From an uncultured Lachnospiraceae bacterium (GTDB taxonomy: Bacteria > Bacillota > Clostridia > Lachnospirales > Lachnospiraceae): a stretch of 64,000 nt of DNA. Both the position numbers and the translations under genes were made by a program. Below, piece after piece: positions 1 to 7,175 of the stretch. The DNA is taken from NCBI GenBank assembly GCA_910578605.1, contig CAJTQG010000003.1:65446-129445 (forward strand), given 5' to 3'. The notes beneath the pieces are model-generated. The model was not told the DNA's origin, searched no databases, and saw only the letters and a list, made by a program, of their open reading frames with translations. Positions within the stretch are counted from its first letter, which is position 1, and each line of letters opens with the position of its first letter.

Positions 1-1163
1 CTAATATTGCAGATAGAAAATCCAGGCAGATGCTTCACCGTGCCAGAAAGAAAAATCCAAATGCAGTGATTGTGGCGGCAGGCTGTTATGTTCAGTCAGC
101 ACAAGAGGAAATTCAGAAGGACTTGAGCATTGATATTGTGATAGGGAACAACCAGAAAAAAAATCTGTTGTCTCTTTTGCAGGAATTTCAGGAGAAAAAA
201 GAACATTTAGCGGAAATTACAGATATGAGCAGACCAATAGAGTATGAGTTTATGGAAATGCAGCGGGCAGGAGAGCATACCCGCGCCTTTGTGAAAATTC
301 AGGATGGTTGCAATCAATTTTGCAGTTATTGTATTATTCCTTACGTTCGGGGAAGAATTCGGAGTAAGGATATTCATTTGATAGAGAGGGAAGTGAGGGG
401 ACTGACAGCCCAGGGCTATAAAGAGATTGTGCTTACGGGTATTCATTTGAGCTCATATGGAAGAGAGAAGCTTCAGGGGGAGGCTGATTTGCTTACGGTT
501 ATACAGAGATTGGGGGCTATACCAGGCTTAGAGAGGATTCGCCTGGGTTCCTTAGAGCAGGGAGTGATTACAGAGGAATTTTTAAAACAGGTAAAGCTTA
601 TAGAAAGCTTTTGCCCTCATTTTCATCTTTCCCTTCAAAGTGGCAGTGAAGCAGTGTTAAAAAGGATGAATCGCCATTATACCCCCAGTCAGTTTTTAGA
701 TACTTGCAATCGAATTAGAAAATTTTTTCCAATGGCAGCCATTACTACGGATGTGATTACCGGATTTCCAGGAGAGACTCAGGAGGAATTTGAGGAGACA
801 AAGGCTTTTGTGAGAAAAGTAAAATTTGCCCAGATGCATATTTTCCCTTTTTCTGTCAGACGTGGAACAAAGGCACAGGATATGCCAGGTCAGCTTTCCC
901 AGTCTGTGAAAAGCGGTAGGGCGGAGGAATTGATTGAAATAGGCAGGCAGATGGAGTTAGAATATAAAAAACAATTTCTTCACAAAGAAATAAAGGTGTT
1001 AATAGAAGAAAAGCTTCTGATAGGAGATAAGTATTATCAAATAGGTTACACAAAGGAATATGTAAAAATTGCCCTGGAGGAAAAAAAGGACTATCATAAC
1101 AACATATGGACAGGAATCGTGACAGATTTTCTAAATAATGAAATTTTACTTGCCGAAAAGTAA
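1..1163 (+). CDS. mtaB: tRNA (N6-threonylcarbamoyladenosine-C2)-methylthiotransferase MtaB, 5' truncated by window edge
   Basis: A radical-SAM methylthiotransferase that adds a methylthio group to t6A37 of ANN-decoding tRNAs, making ms2t6A. The frame is open from base 3, so the N-terminal part of the MTTase domain lies outside the window; the visible part starts in the region after the first cluster cysteines and contains the AAGCYVQ segment that carries another cluster cysteine. The radical-SAM motif CNQFCSYC (CxxxCxxC) is clear, followed by PYVRGRIRSK. The C-terminal part matches the family in length, with a short TRAM-like end. Within the family (MiaB, MtaB, RimO) the motif context fits MtaB best. 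It is followed after 104 bp by ireB. I am confident of the family and fairly sure of the subfamily. Confidence 0.9.
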   Translation, partial: NIADRKSRQMLHRARKKNPNAVIVAAGCYVQSAQEEIQKDLSIDIVIGNNQKKNLLSLLQEFQEKKEHLAEITDMSRPIEYEFMEMQRAGEHTRAFVKIQDGCNQFCSYCIIPYVRGRIRSKDIHLIEREVRGLTAQGYKEIVLTGIHLSSYGREKLQGEADLLTVIQRLGAIPGLERIRLGSLEQGVITEEFLKQVKLIESFCPHFHLSLQSGSEAVLKRMNRHYTPSQFLDTCNRIRKFFPMAAITTDVITGFPGETQEEFEETKAFVRKVKFAQMHIFPFSVRRGTKAQDMPGQLSQSVKSGRAEELIEIGRQMELEYKKQFLHKEIKVLIEEKLLIGDKYYQIGYTKEYVKIALEEKKDYHNNIWTGIVTDFLNNEILLAEK

Positions 1164-1209
1164 ATTTTGTATTAGAATAACAAATAGCAATTTTCGGATA
1201 AAACGAATT

Positions 1210-1246
1210 CGAGCAAGACAAGCATATGCACTTGGCTCATTGCTCG
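1210..1246 (+). other. Inverted repeat in the ireB leader
   Basis: CGAGCAA (1210-1216) and TTGCTCG (1240-1246) form a perfect 7-bp dyad with a 23-nt loop. The loop holds a smaller CAAG/CTTG stem (1219-1222 with 1231-1234). It lies about 20 nt before the start of ireB and is not followed by a T run, so it is not a terminator. It may be a 5' UTR hairpin or a binding site. Confidence 0.35.
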
Positions 1247-1266
1247 CAGGAATAAAAGGAGACAAT

Positions 1267-1533
1267 ATGAGCAGCAAAGATTTAAGCAGTACACAATATT
1301 TTAGAACCGTTCAGGAGCCTGCGTTAGAGGTGTCACAGGTGTTAGAAAAGGTGTATAGTGCGTTGACAGAGAAGGGCTACAATCCGGTCAATCAGATTGT
1401 AGGCTACATTATGTCCGGTGATCCGACTTACATTACCAGTCATAATAATGCCAGGAGCTTGATTATGCGTGTGGAGCGTGACGAGTTGATAGAGGAAGCG
1501 TTAACCTATTATATCAACCACAAATTAAAATAA
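1267..1533 (+). CDS. ireB: IreB family regulatory phosphoprotein (UPF0297/YrzL)
   Basis: An 88-residue protein of the IreB family. In Enterococcus faecalis IreB is a substrate of the Ser/Thr kinase IreK and affects cephalosporin resistance; in most Firmicutes its job is not known. The ATG at 1267 was chosen because AAAGGAGA sits just upstream and the protein then begins MSSKDLSSTQYF, as family members do. A longer frame opens at 1138 but overlaps mtaB and lacks a ribosome binding site. The region GYIMSGDPTYITSHNNAR is the family's conserved core. ruvX follows, as in yrzL-yrrK of Bacillus subtilis. Confidence 0.88.
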   Translation: MSSKDLSSTQYFRTVQEPALEVSQVLEKVYSALTEKGYNPVNQIVGYIMSGDPTYITSHNNARSLIMRVERDELIEEALTYYINHKLK

Positions 1534-1563
1534 CAGGATGATTAAGGATACAGGGAACAGCTT

Positions 1564-1998
1564 ATGAGAGTCATGGGATTAGATTTCGGTTCCAAAACAG
1601 TAGGCGTGGCAGTTTCTGATGCTTTGTGTTTGACAGCACAGGGCTTAGAAATTGTGCGTAGAGAACAAGAGAATAAATTGCGGAGAACTCTGGCTAGGAT
1701 TACAGAGCTGACAGAGGAATACCAGGTAGAAAAAATTGTGCTTGGCTTTCCAAAGAATATGAATAATACAGAGGGAGAGCGGTGTGAAAAGACATTGGCA
1801 TTTAAGGAAATGCTAGAGAGAAGAACAGGTCTAGAAGTGATTCTTTGGGATGAAAGATTGACAACAGTAGCTTCGGACAAGCTGATGATGGAAGCGGGAG
1901 TGCGCAGAGAAAACAGAAAACAGTATGTAGACCAAATTGCGGCTTCTTTTATTTTGCAAAGCTATTTAGAATATGAGCACAACCATCAGGATGCATAA
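1564..1998 (+). CDS. ruvX: Putative Holliday junction resolvase / pre-16S rRNA nuclease RuvX (YqgF)
   Basis: A 144-residue YqgF/RuvX protein with an RNase H-like fold, as usual for the family (about 140 residues). The N-terminal strand carries the catalytic Asp in MGLDFGSKTVGVAVSD; later come the LGFPKNMNNTEG segment and WDERLTTVASDK with conserved acidic residues. The family has been linked to 5' processing of 16S rRNA and to Holliday junction cleavage. The ribosome binding site is weak (GGGAACAG). It sits between ireB and a DUF1292 gene, exactly as yrrK sits between yrzL and yrzB in Bacillus. Confidence 0.9.
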   Translation: MRVMGLDFGSKTVGVAVSDALCLTAQGLEIVRREQENKLRRTLARITELTEEYQVEKIVLGFPKNMNNTEGERCEKTLAFKEMLERRTGLEVILWDERLTTVASDKLMMEAGVRRENRKQYVDQIAASFILQSYLEYEHNHQDA

Positions 1999-2063
1999 TA
2001 GGATTGATGTACGGAACGTGAGGCGAGGGGAAAACAAAAAAAGGAAAATAAAGGAGCGGTTTG

Positions 2064-2330
2064 ATGTTTGAAAAGTTAAAATTTACCATTCCTGATACGG
2101 AGGAAGAGGTAGAATTTTTTGTGGTGGAACAAACACGGATAAATAATTTGAATTATTTATTGGTAACAGAGTCAACGGATGAGGATTCGGAAGCACAAGC
2201 ATATATTTTAAAGGATTTATCAAATCCAACGGATGAGGATGCGCAGTATGTGATGGTGGAGGAGGATGAGGAGTTAGAAACCGTATCACAGGTATTTGCC
2301 CAGCTTTTGGACGATATTGATTTGGTGTAA
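2064..2330 (+). CDS. DUF1292 domain protein (YrzB-like)
   Basis: An acidic 88-residue protein of the DUF1292 family, whose function is unknown. A TTG at 2061 and an ATG at 2064 are adjacent; AAGGAG at 2051-2056 is 7 nt from the ATG, so the ATG is preferred. The sequence alternates strand-forming segments (FFVVEQTRINNLNYLLVTE, AYILKD) with acidic stretches (DEDAQYVMVEEDEELETV), which is typical of the family. Its place after ruvX matches yrzB of Bacillus subtilis. No membrane segment or known catalytic motif is seen. Confidence 0.8.
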   Translation: MFEKLKFTIPDTEEEVEFFVVEQTRINNLNYLLVTESTDEDSEAQAYILKDLSNPTDEDAQYVMVEEDEELETVSQVFAQLLDDIDLV

Positions 2331-2346
2331 GAATATAATGGTTTGT

Positions 2347-2361
2347 GCCGCCTATGGCGGT
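2347..2361 (+). other. GC-rich stem-loop between the DUF1292 gene and rnjA
   Basis: CCGCC (2348-2352), loop TAT, GGCGG (2356-2360), extended by one G-T pair. It is a tight GC-rich hairpin in an AT-rich 74-bp gap, 44 nt before the rnjA start, and is not followed by a T run. It could be an RNA processing or stability element. Confidence 0.35.
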
Positions 2362-2404
2362 ATGAGTGAAAACGTGAAAATAGAAAAATAAAGACGGAGG
2401 TATT

Positions 2405-4087
2405 ATGTTGAAAGCAGAAAATAATAAAAAAAATAAAGGAAGATTGAAAATTATTCCTCTTGGCGGGTTAGAACAGATTGGAATGAATATTACAGCATTT
2501 GAGTATGAGGATAGTATTATAGTAGTGGACTGTGGTTTGTCCTTTCCAGATGAGGAGATGCTGGGAATTGATTTGGTGATTCCTGATATAACATACTTGA
2601 AGGAAAACAGAGAAAAGGTAAAGGGCTTCGTGATAACTCATGGACATGAGGATCATATTGGTGCCCTGCCCTATGTCCTTCAGGAGATGAATGTGCCGAT
2701 TTACGCTACAAAGCTCACAATGGGCATTATAGAGGGTAAATTAAAAGAACATAATTTGATGAAGACGGTAAAGCGCAAGGTAGTGAAGCATGGTCAATCT
2801 ATCAATTTGGGATGTTTTCGTATTGAATTTATCCGCACGAATCACAGTATTGCCGATGCAGCCGCCCTTGCTATCTTTTCGCCGGTTGGTATTGTAATTC
2901 ACACAGGAGATTTTAAGGTGGATTATACGCCAGTATTTGGGGATGCCATTGATTTGACAAGATTTGGGGAGTTGGGCAAAAAAGGGGTGCTGGCTTTGAT
3001 GTGTGACAGTACCAATGTGCTTAGACCAGGCTTTACTATGTCAGAGCGCACTGTCGGGAAAACAATGGATAACTTGTTTGCGGAGAACACTACCCACAGA
3101 ATTATTATTGCTACCTTTGCATCCAACGTGGATAGGGTGCAGCAGATTATTTCCACCGCCAGCAAATATGGACGCAAGGTGGTGATTGAAGGTAGGAGCA
3201 TGGTAAATATTATTACTACCGCCAGCGAGCTTGGCTATATAAAAATACCGGACAACACCTTGATTGATATTGAATACATGAAAAATTATTCGGATGAGCA
3301 GCTTGTTTTGATTACTACAGGAAGCCAGGGCGAGGCTATGGCTGCCTTGTCTAGAATGGCAGCGTCTATCCATAAAAAAGTTAGTATTAAGCCGGGAGAT
3401 GCGATTATTTTCAGCTCTACACCTATACCAGGAAATGAAAAAGCGGTATCAAAGATTATGAATGAATTATCACAGCAGGGAGCTAAAGTAATCTTTCAGG
3501 ATACGCATGTATCTGGTCATGCCTGCCAGGAAGAAATTAAATTGATTTATTCTCTTGTCAAACCTAAATATGCTGTTCCGGTACATGGTGAGTACAGACA
3601 TTTGCAGGCCCACAGCGAGCTTGCACAGAGCATGGGTATTGACAAAGATAATATCTTTCTATTACAATCAGGTAATGTATTAAGCTTAGGCGAGGACTAT
3701 GGGGCAGTAGTTGGCAACGTTCAGGCAGGCGGAATACTGGTGGATGGTCTTGGCGTTGGAGATGTGGGCAATATTGTTCTTAGGGACAGACAGAACTTGG
3801 CGGAAAACGGCATTATCATTGTTGTGATGACCTTGGAGAGAGGAACCAATACAATATTGGCAGGCCCTGATATTGTTACAAGAGGTTTTGTCTATGTGAG
3901 GGAGGCAGAGAATCTTATAGAGGAAGCAAGAAATGTAGTTTCTGATGCCCTGGATGATTGCCTGCAGACAAGAGTTAGCGACTGGGGAAAAATTAAAATG
4001 GCAGTGAAGGATTCCCTCAATGAATATTTGTGGAAGAAAATGCATCGCCATCCAATGATTCTCCCTATTATCATGGAAGTAGATTAA
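2405..4087 (+). CDS. rnjA: Ribonuclease J
   Basis: A 560-residue metallo-beta-lactamase/beta-CASP ribonuclease with 5'-to-3' exonuclease and endonuclease activity on mRNA and rRNA, a central RNA-decay enzyme of Firmicutes. The Zn-binding motif HGHEDH is at residues 79-84, with HTGDF and SGHA further on; the latter is a beta-CASP motif. Length matches RNase J1/J2 (about 555). CGGAGG lies just before the ATG. Only one copy is in the window, so J1 versus J2 cannot be settled; the intact HGHEDH suggests an active enzyme. It is inserted between the yrzB- and yrrL-like genes relative to Bacillus. Confidence 0.93.
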   Translation: MLKAENNKKNKGRLKIIPLGGLEQIGMNITAFEYEDSIIVVDCGLSFPDEEMLGIDLVIPDITYLKENREKVKGFVITHGHEDHIGALPYVLQEMNVPIYATKLTMGIIEGKLKEHNLMKTVKRKVVKHGQSINLGCFRIEFIRTNHSIADAAALAIFSPVGIVIHTGDFKVDYTPVFGDAIDLTRFGELGKKGVLALMCDSTNVLRPGFTMSERTVGKTMDNLFAENTTHRIIIATFASNVDRVQQIISTASKYGRKVVIEGRSMVNIITTASELGYIKIPDNTLIDIEYMKNYSDEQLVLITTGSQGEAMAALSRMAASIHKKVSIKPGDAIIFSSTPIPGNEKAVSKIMNELSQQGAKVIFQDTHVSGHACQEEIKLIYSLVKPKYAVPVHGEYRHLQAHSELAQSMGIDKDNIFLLQSGNVLSLGEDYGAVVGNVQAGGILVDGLGVGDVGNIVLRDRQNLAENGIIIVVMTLERGTNTILAGPDIVTRGFVYVREAENLIEEARNVVSDALDDCLQTRVSDWGKIKMAVKDSLNEYLWKKMHRHPMILPIIMEVD

Positions 4088-4118
4088 GTGCAAATCAAAT
4101 GAAGAAAGTGGTGAGCCT

Positions 4119-4466
4119 ATGGATTATAAGATAGAAGAAAAATCCAAAGAATTAGCAAATTTAATTTTGGATAGTGAGGAATATCAAAACTATCTGGAGG
4201 CAAAACAGAATTTATACCGCAATCCAGAGCGTGCACAGAGGCTGCAAAGCTTCCGCAAGAAAAATTTTGAAGTGCAGAACGGTTGTGATGACAGCAGCGT
4301 AATGGTGGAATTGATGAGGCTGGCGGAGGAATATCAGCAGGATTTAGAATATGTTGTAGTTTCGGAATATTTGAATGCAGAGCTTCGTTTATGTAAAGTG
4401 ATGCAAAATGTAAATCGAATTTTGGTGGAAGGCATCAATATGAATATGGATTTTCTGAATCAATAA
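4119..4466 (+). CDS. YlbF/YmcA family regulator
   Basis: A 115-residue all-helical protein of the YlbF/YmcA family. In Bacillus subtilis YlbF, YmcA and YaaT form the Y-complex, which works with RNase Y in mRNA maturation and affects competence, sporulation and biofilm formation. Visible features are a helical N-terminus (LANLILDSEEYQNYLEAKQ) and a long amphipathic helix rich in Glu, Leu and Gln. It follows rnjA by 31 bp, so two RNA-turnover genes are side by side. The ribosome binding site is GTGGTGAG. Which member of the family it is cannot be told from the sequence. Confidence 0.75.
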   Translation: MDYKIEEKSKELANLILDSEEYQNYLEAKQNLYRNPERAQRLQSFRKKNFEVQNGCDDSSVMVELMRLAEEYQQDLEYVVVSEYLNAELRLCKVMQNVNRILVEGINMNMDFLNQ

Positions 4467-4486
4467 TTTTGAACTACCAATAAATT

Positions 4487-4558
4487 CCTATTCACAGTTG
4501 GTTGTTTTTCTCTTGTAGGTAAAGCAGCTTTGAATAGGGACGACAGTAAGGAGACTGT
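4487..4558 (+). other. Nested inverted repeats in the leader of the MltG-like gene, with the ribosome binding site in a hairpin loop
   Basis: CCTATTCA (4487-4494) is matched by TGAATAGG (4531-4538), a perfect 8-bp dyad. Next to it ACAGT (4543-4547) and ACTGT (4554-4558) form a 5-bp stem whose 6-nt loop is AAGGAG (4548-4553), the only ribosome binding site for the gene at 4565. CACAG at 4493-4497 could also pair with CTGTG at 4555-4559, so two alternative folds exist. Confidence 0.4.
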
Positions 4559-4564
4559 GTAAAA

Positions 4565-4999
4565 ATGAACTTAAAAAATATTTCTTCAATTATATTAAAT
4601 ATATCTCTTAAGGTTGTTATTTACATGGTTTTAATCGGTGTTTTGTATTTTTGCGGCAATCGGGCTTATGAATTTGGCAGAGAAGTTTTTTCGGAAGCGG
4701 GGGTGGAGGCACCTCCCGGCAGAGAGGTGACTGTCACTTTGCCAGAGGGAGTCTCAAATAAGCAGTTGGCGCAAATTTTAAAAAAGGATGGTTTAATCGA
4801 CAATATATATATTTTTTATGTTCAGGCATATCTATATGAATGTAAGCCTGTGGCCGGAGAATATGTTCTGAATACTTCCTACAATGCAGAAAAGCTGATA
4901 GAAACCATATCTTCGGTTCCTAAAAAGGAGGAGAAGGAAACGAAGAAAAATAAAAAGAAGGAAAAAGAGACAAAAGCGAAGAAGACAAAAAAGGAATAA
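4565..4999 (+). CDS. MltG-like membrane protein lacking the transglycosylase catalytic domain
   Basis: A 144-residue protein with one membrane segment near residues 13-33 (VVIYMVLIGVLYFCG) and an extracellular region resembling the LysM-like N-terminal domain of endolytic transglycosylase MltG/YceG: VTLPEGVSNKQLAQILKKDG followed by GEYVLNTSYNAEKLIETIS. Full MltG is about 350 residues and carries a catalytic Glu domain; here the protein instead ends in a run of Lys and Glu (from about residue 118). It occupies the slot of Bacillus yrrL (mltG), which supports descent from MltG by truncation or replacement. It may bind peptidoglycan or regulate a full MltG elsewhere; catalytic activity is not expected. 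Confidence 0.6.
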   Translation: MNLKNISSIILNISLKVVIYMVLIGVLYFCGNRAYEFGREVFSEAGVEAPPGREVTVTLPEGVSNKQLAQILKKDGLIDNIYIFYVQAYLYECKPVAGEYVLNTSYNAEKLIETISSVPKKEEKETKKNKKKEKETKAKKTKKE

Positions 5000-5002
5000 C
5001 CC

Positions 5003-5644
5003 ATGATAGTAAATGAGAGAATTGTAACTTATCTGCATTCATTAGAGCCAGGAAATTTGCTTTATTTAGAGGAATTAGAAAAGTATGCCAGGGAAAATTA
5101 TGTGCCGATTATCCGAAAAGAAATGGAAAGCTTCCTTAAGGTGCTGATTCAGATGAAACAGCCCCAATCCATCTTGGAAGTAGGTACAGCTATCGGATAT
5201 TCGGCATTGTTTATGAGCGAATGTATGCCAAAGGATTGTCACATTACAACAATTGAAAATTATAGAAAAAGGATTCCTATTGCAAAGGACAATTTCAAAA
5301 AATATAAGAAAGAAGAAAAAATTACTTTGTTGGAGGGAGATGCCATGGAGATTCTTCCTAAGCTGCAGGGAAAGTTTGACTTTATTTTTATGGATGCTGC
5401 AAAAGGACAATATATTCATTTTTTGCCAGAGTTAGTTCGTCTTCTTCCTGTGGGAGGAATTCTTCTTTCGGATAATGTGCTTCAGGAGGGAGATATTATT
5501 GAATCCCGTTATGTGGTGGCAAGACGTGACAGAACAATTCATTCCCGTATGAGAGAATATTTGTATGAATTAAAACATAGCAGTCAATTTAATACAAGCA
5601 TAATTCCTATCGGGGACGGTGCTTCCTTAAGCATAAGGTGTTAA
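5003..5644 (+). CDS. trmR: O-methyltransferase, probable tRNA 5-hydroxyuridine methyltransferase TrmR
   Basis: A 213-residue class I SAM-dependent O-methyltransferase of family 3. The SAM-binding motif I is LEVGTAIGYSALFM near residues 55-68; the acidic motif ENYRKR and the metal/catalytic region FIFMDAAKGQY and LLSDNVLQ follow. In Bacillus subtilis the same-position gene yrrM encodes TrmR, which methylates ho5U34 to mo5U34 in tRNA. Here it lies directly before the trhP homologue that makes ho5U34, so the two would act in sequence. It starts 3 bp after the preceding stop. The family is certain; the substrate is inferred from synteny. Confidence 0.8.
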   Translation: MIVNERIVTYLHSLEPGNLLYLEELEKYARENYVPIIRKEMESFLKVLIQMKQPQSILEVGTAIGYSALFMSECMPKDCHITTIENYRKRIPIAKDNFKKYKKEEKITLLEGDAMEILPKLQGKFDFIFMDAAKGQYIHFLPELVRLLPVGGILLSDNVLQEGDIIESRYVVARRDRTIHSRMREYLYELKHSSQFNTSIIPIGDGASLSIRC

Positions 5645-5646
5645 AT

Positions 5647-5670
5647 GTGCTGCAGTTTGTTTTGCAGCAC
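5647..5670 (+). other. Hairpin after trmR
   Basis: GTGCTGCA (5647-5654) and TGCAGCAC (5663-5670) form a perfect 8-bp stem with an 8-nt loop, starting 3 nt after the trmR stop. There is no T run directly after it, so it is at best a weak terminator and may protect the 3' end of the trmR message. Confidence 0.5.
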
Positions 5671-5671
5671 A

Positions 5672-5752
5672 AGTAAAGCTGTCTTTTGATTTCTGGTTCG
5701 AGAGATAGTAAAACTGTCTTTTGATTTCTGATTCGAGAGAGATAGTAAAGTT
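5672..5752 (+). repeat. Imperfect tandem repeat (35/37 bp, two copies plus a partial third)
   Basis: Unit 1 at 5672-5706 and unit 2 at 5707-5743 share AGTAAAnCTGTCTTTTGATT, then TTCTGnTTCGAGAGA; a partial third copy (AGTAAAG) begins at 5744. Unit 2 has a 2-bp insertion and a few substitutions. The 186-bp gap between trmR and trhP holds this repeat, the preceding hairpin and no gene that I can support. Confidence 0.8.
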
Positions 5753-5830
5753 GCTGTAAGATGGTTGTAGATGACATATTTGTATAAATGTAATGGTTAG
5801 GTTTGGGCGCAGCATACTAGGAGGTAAAGA

Positions 5831-7099
5831 TTGAGCGAAGGTAACAGAGAAAAAATGGGTGATTGTAAAACTAAATATCCTGAGCTGCTGATTCCGGCAA
5901 GCAGCTTAGAAGTGCTGAAGGTTGCAGTTATATATGGAGCGGATGCAGTTTATATTGGAGGAGAGGCTTTTGGGCTGCGGGCTGGGGCGAAAAATTTTTC
6001 CATGGAAGATATGGAGCGCGGAGTGGAATTTGCCCACGCCCACGGTGCAAAAGTCTATGTCACAGCCAATATATTGGCACACAATTATGATTTAGACGGG
6101 GTAAGAGAATATTTTTTACAATTAAAGCAGATTCCAATAGATGCATTGATTATATCGGATCCCGGCATTTTTACTATCGCAAGGGAGTGCCTTCCGGAAA
6201 TGGAGCTGCATATTAGCACTCAGGCAAATAATACCAATTATATGACATATGAGTTTTGGTATAAGCAAGGCGCCAAGAGAGTTGTCTGTGCAAGAGAGCT
6301 TTCCCTTCAGGAGATTAGCCAGATTCGCAGTCACATTCCTGAGGATATGGAAATTGAAACTTTTATTCACGGCGCTATGTGCATTTCCTATTCGGGAAGA
6401 TGTCTGCTATCCTCTTTTATGACAGGCAGAGATGCCAACAAAGGAGCCTGCACCCATCCCTGTCGGTGGAAATATGCTCTTGTGGAGGAGACAAGACCAG
6501 GACAATATATGCCTGTATTTGAAAATGAAAGGGGCACCTATATCTTTAATTCTAAGGATTTGTGCATGGTGGAATATATTCCTCAGTTGATAGAGGCGGG
6601 CATTGATAGCTTTAAAGTGGAGGGGAGAATGAAAACGGCATTGTATGTGGCCACAGTTGCCAGAACTTATCGAATGGCTATAGAAGACTGTAAAAAGAGC
6701 AGGGAGTATTATGAAAGCCGCATTCCATTTTATAGGGAGGAAATTGCAAAATGTACTTACAGACAGTACACTACAGGCTTTTTCTTTGGAAAGCCGGATG
6801 AAAATACTCAGATTTATGACAGTAACACATACAGAAAGGAATATACCTTTTTAGGAATTTTGGGCGAGAAAAACGAAGAAGGGATGTATCCTTTAGAGCA
6901 AAAAAATAAATTCACAGTGGGGGAACAGATTGAAGTAATGAAACCAGGAGGGGAAAATATCATTGCAAAAATATTGAAAATTCATGATGAAGAGGGCAGA
7001 GAACAAATGTCGGCTCCTCATCCAAAGCAAAAGCTGTTTGTACAGTTAGATGTTACCTGTGAACCCTATGATATTTTGCGGAGAAAGGAAGAACAATAA
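5831..7099 (+). CDS. trhP: U32 family peptidase-like protein, probable prephenate-dependent tRNA uridine(34) hydroxylase TrhP
   Basis: A 422-residue U32-family protein. The family signature is present (FIHGAMCISYSGRCLLS), followed by further cysteines in GACTHPCRW and by the VEGRMKTALYVA segment. Characterised relatives (E. coli TrhP; Bacillus YrrN/YrrO) make 5-hydroxyuridine at tRNA position 34, and the gene follows trmR, which would use that product. The start is TTG at 5831, since AGGAGG at 5819-5824 is 6 nt upstream; an ATG at 5855 has no comparable site. Bacillus has two adjacent paralogues here, this genome one. Older annotation calls such proteins collagenases; that is unlikely. Confidence 0.82.
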   Translation: MSEGNREKMGDCKTKYPELLIPASSLEVLKVAVIYGADAVYIGGEAFGLRAGAKNFSMEDMERGVEFAHAHGAKVYVTANILAHNYDLDGVREYFLQLKQIPIDALIISDPGIFTIARECLPEMELHISTQANNTNYMTYEFWYKQGAKRVVCARELSLQEISQIRSHIPEDMEIETFIHGAMCISYSGRCLLSSFMTGRDANKGACTHPCRWKYALVEETRPGQYMPVFENERGTYIFNSKDLCMVEYIPQLIEAGIDSFKVEGRMKTALYVATVARTYRMAIEDCKKSREYYESRIPFYREEIAKCTYRQYTTGFFFGKPDENTQIYDSNTYRKEYTFLGILGEKNEEGMYPLEQKNKFTVGEQIEVMKPGGENIIAKILKIHDEEGREQMSAPHPKQKLFVQLDVTCEPYDILRRKEEQ

Positions 7100-7116
7100 C
7101 AAAAATAATAGGTCAG

Positions 7117-7146
7117 GCACGAAAAGAGCACCCATGGCATACAATA
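7117..7146 (+). promoter_or_regulatory. Candidate SigE/SigK-type promoter of sigK
   Basis: CATACAATA at 7138-7146 matches both the SigK -10 consensus (CATAnnnTA) and the SigE -10 (CATACAnT) of Bacillus. An AC dinucleotide, as in the short SigK -35, lies at 7119-7120, 17 bp upstream. It is 30 bp before the chosen sigK start and no SigA-like promoter is obvious. The match is by eye. Confidence 0.5.
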
Positions 7147-7175
7147 AAGATAAAGTGTGCTAAGAGGTGCTTTCT

